From Candidatus Micrarchaeaceae archaeon (GTDB lineage Archaea > Micrarchaeota > Micrarchaeia > Micrarchaeales > Micrarchaeaceae): DNA of 22,160 nt. The stretch lies in NCBI GenBank assembly GCA_027310535.1, contig DAIDAQ010000069.1, positions 1 to 22,160 on the forward strand. Reading direction: 5' to 3'. The notes under the pieces were generated by a model. It was not told the origin of the DNA. It made no database searches and saw only the letters and a list, made by a program, of their open reading frames with translations. Positions 21,316-22,160 of the stretch are shown one piece after another (position 1 is the first letter of the stretch; the number at the start of each line of letters is the position of its first letter). The translations under genes were made by a program, and so were the position numbers.

Positions 21316-21699
21316 ATGATGGATATCGACGATGCAATGAATGACATAAACGAGCTGGAGGCGAGGGACAGGGGAGAGAGCCCTGTCGCGCAGCTCCATA
21401 AGCAAGATAGGAGCCTTGACGAAATCATAAATGGCATGGAGATTGGGAAGGTACTGGTCGGCACTGTAGAACATTACTTTGACAGGATAGGCGTTGCTGC
21501 GGTCAAGCTCGTTGCACCAGTAAAAGTTGGGGATGTAATAGAGATAAGGACAGGGTCAGGGTATAAGAGGGAGGTGATACAAAGCATGCAGATAGACAAG
21601 GAGGAAGTTGACGAGGCAGTAGCCGGAGCTTATGTCGGGATAAAGCTGGCCAATGCAGCCGCAGCCGGGGATAGGGTGTACAAACTGCCGGAGCGCTGA
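21316..21699 (+). CDS. Small EF-Tu domain-2-like protein
   Basis: A 127-residue protein. Residues 42-125 (GKVLVGTVEHYFDRIGVAAV, VKVGDVIEIRTGSGYKREV, QSMQIDKEEVDEAVAGAYVG, AAAGDRVYKL) match the beta-barrel domain 2 of translational GTPases, without any GTPase domain. Short stand-alone versions of this domain occur widely in archaea and are annotated as elongation-factor-like; their role is unproven. The first 40 residues are acidic and probably helical. ATG 21316 and 21319 are adjacent. A TTTAAAGTTTATT element (21272-21284) inside the msrB end could act as a promoter; the gap from msrB is only 10 bases. Confidence 0.75.
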   Translation: MMDIDDAMNDINELEARDRGESPVAQLHKQDRSLDEIINGMEIGKVLVGTVEHYFDRIGVAAVKLVAPVKVGDVIEIRTGSGYKREVIQSMQIDKEEVDEAVAGAYVGIKLANAAAAGDRVYKLPER

Positions 21700-21946
21700 T
21701 TTGTGCTAATATTGGGAAAAGGTATAGGATCTTAACTTGCGCTCCCGCCAGCGGCGATCATGCATCTTCCTGTTGTTTAGAAGCGTTGCGGACAGCTCAT
21801 GGGGTGCCAGGCAGAGATGGCTCCCAGGCAACATCCAATCTATTTATCCGCATCTCGGCCCAGCAGGCAAGGTAGCTCACTGTGGAGCATACTGGTTGGT
21901 GCCTTCACCTTCGTCTCCTGTTCCCACCAAATCACGATATGTATTT

Positions 21947-21984
21947 ACAGCCAAAATATAAAAAGGGCCCGTATTTTTGGCTGT
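21947..21984. repeat. 10-bp inverted repeat abutting the right IS-derived copy
   Basis: ACAGCCAAAA (21947-21956) and TTTTGGCTGT (21975-21984) form a perfect stem around an 18-base AT-rich loop with GGGCCC. The right arm ends exactly where the 95-base repeat begins. The loop also contains a TATA-like ATATAAAAA. It could be the promoter or terminal structure of the element, or an insertion target. The rest of 21700-21946 shows no supportable gene. Confidence 0.55.
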
Positions 21985-22079
21985 GTCCAACAATTCCACT
22001 ATTCAAAGTAAACCCTAGGGCATAAAGCCCTAGGGTACATGATGAATTTAGCGATCACCATGTATGTAGACAAGAGGGA
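21985..22079 (+). repeat. Right copy of the 95-base IS-derived inverted repeat
   Basis: Reverse complement of 18365-18459 with no mismatch. It contains the hairpin (arms 22012-22021 and 22027-22036, loop ATAAA) ending two bases before the transposase ATG at 22039. The identity stops at base 22079, inside codon 14 of that gene. Confidence 0.97.
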
Positions 22080-22160
22080 TTGGAGAACTTATAACCGTAT
22101 GTTAGTGGAGAGAGGTAGAACGTCTACGTATGTCAAGACTGCACTGGCTAACTATGAGGC
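22039..22160 (+). CDS. Insertion-sequence transposase, N-terminal part (3' end outside window)
   Basis: The frame from ATG 22039 (also ATG 22042 or 22060) encodes MMNLAITMYVDKRDWRTYNR, then MLVERGRTSTYVKTALANYE, and is open to the window edge. The MYVDKRDWxxYNRxLVxRG pattern is like the opening of archaeal DDE transposases of the IS5-type group; with under 41 residues visible, the family is uncertain. A perfect hairpin ends two bases before the ATG, a usual way for IS elements to stop read-through translation from outside promoters. An AT-rich TATA-like element lies at 21954-21962. A 14-codon copy is found reversed at 18365-18405. The rest of the gene, the catalytic triad and the far terminal repeat lie outside the window. 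Confidence 0.7.
   Translation, partial: MMNLAITMYVDKRDWRTYNRMLVERGRTSTYVKTALANYE

Overview
The window is archaeal chromosomal DNA. It carries the C-terminus of the large subunit of family D DNA polymerase, an archaeal histone, Hel308 and archaeal-type Lhr helicases, and a prenyl synthase of the ether-lipid pathway. TATA boxes lie about 25-35 bases upstream of many starts. The short genes, tight operons, frequent AGG and ATA codons, balanced base composition and many unplaced small proteins suggest a small-genome lineage such as Micrarchaeota or another DPANN group. That placement is inference; no rRNA gene is present to settle it.

Layout. Positions 1-5475 (+): polD large subunit (partial), a Yip1-like membrane protein, a divergent CDP-alcohol phosphatidyltransferase, then Lhr helicase with a metallophosphoesterase four bases behind it. 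Positions 5720-6673 (+): an anchored surface protein whose first 12 codons are tandemly duplicated, under a promoter with a perfect palindrome just upstream. Positions 6677-10949 (-): a compact run encoding OB-like protein, small basic protein, OB-fold protein, Hel308, histone and a left-handed beta-helix protein. This is the most coherent DNA-transaction cluster in the window. Positions 11286-12650 (-): a secreted protein rich in N-glycosylation sequons. Positions 12826-14589 (+): three or four small genes, including another OB-like protein and a signal-peptide protein.

Positions 14590-15926 are more AT-rich and partly decayed. They hold a reading frame broken by TAG, a clear pseudogene of a low-molecular-weight tyrosine phosphatase (active-site CX5R still readable), and an apparently intact 55-codon gene with its own TATA box and Shine-Dalgarno. 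Positions 15927-17976 (-): a two-TM protein, a single-domain rhodanese and an unknown 249-residue protein, each with its own promoter.

Positions 17977-22160 are shaped by a mobile element. A 95-base sequence at 18365-18459 is repeated without mismatch, in inverted orientation, at 21985-22079, where it leads into a transposase running off the window. The left copy is a remnant holding the same leader hairpin and the first 14 transposase codons joined to unrelated sequence. Between the copies lie a cold-shock protein, two unknown genes, a polyprenyl synthetase, MsrB and a small EF-Tu-domain-2-like protein.

I found no rRNA, convincing tRNA, CRISPR array or defence operon. The most interesting items are the inverted IS-derived repeat with the chimeric remnant, the start-codon duplication at 5720, the OB/Hel308/histone operon, and the decayed region with one small gene apparently still intact.
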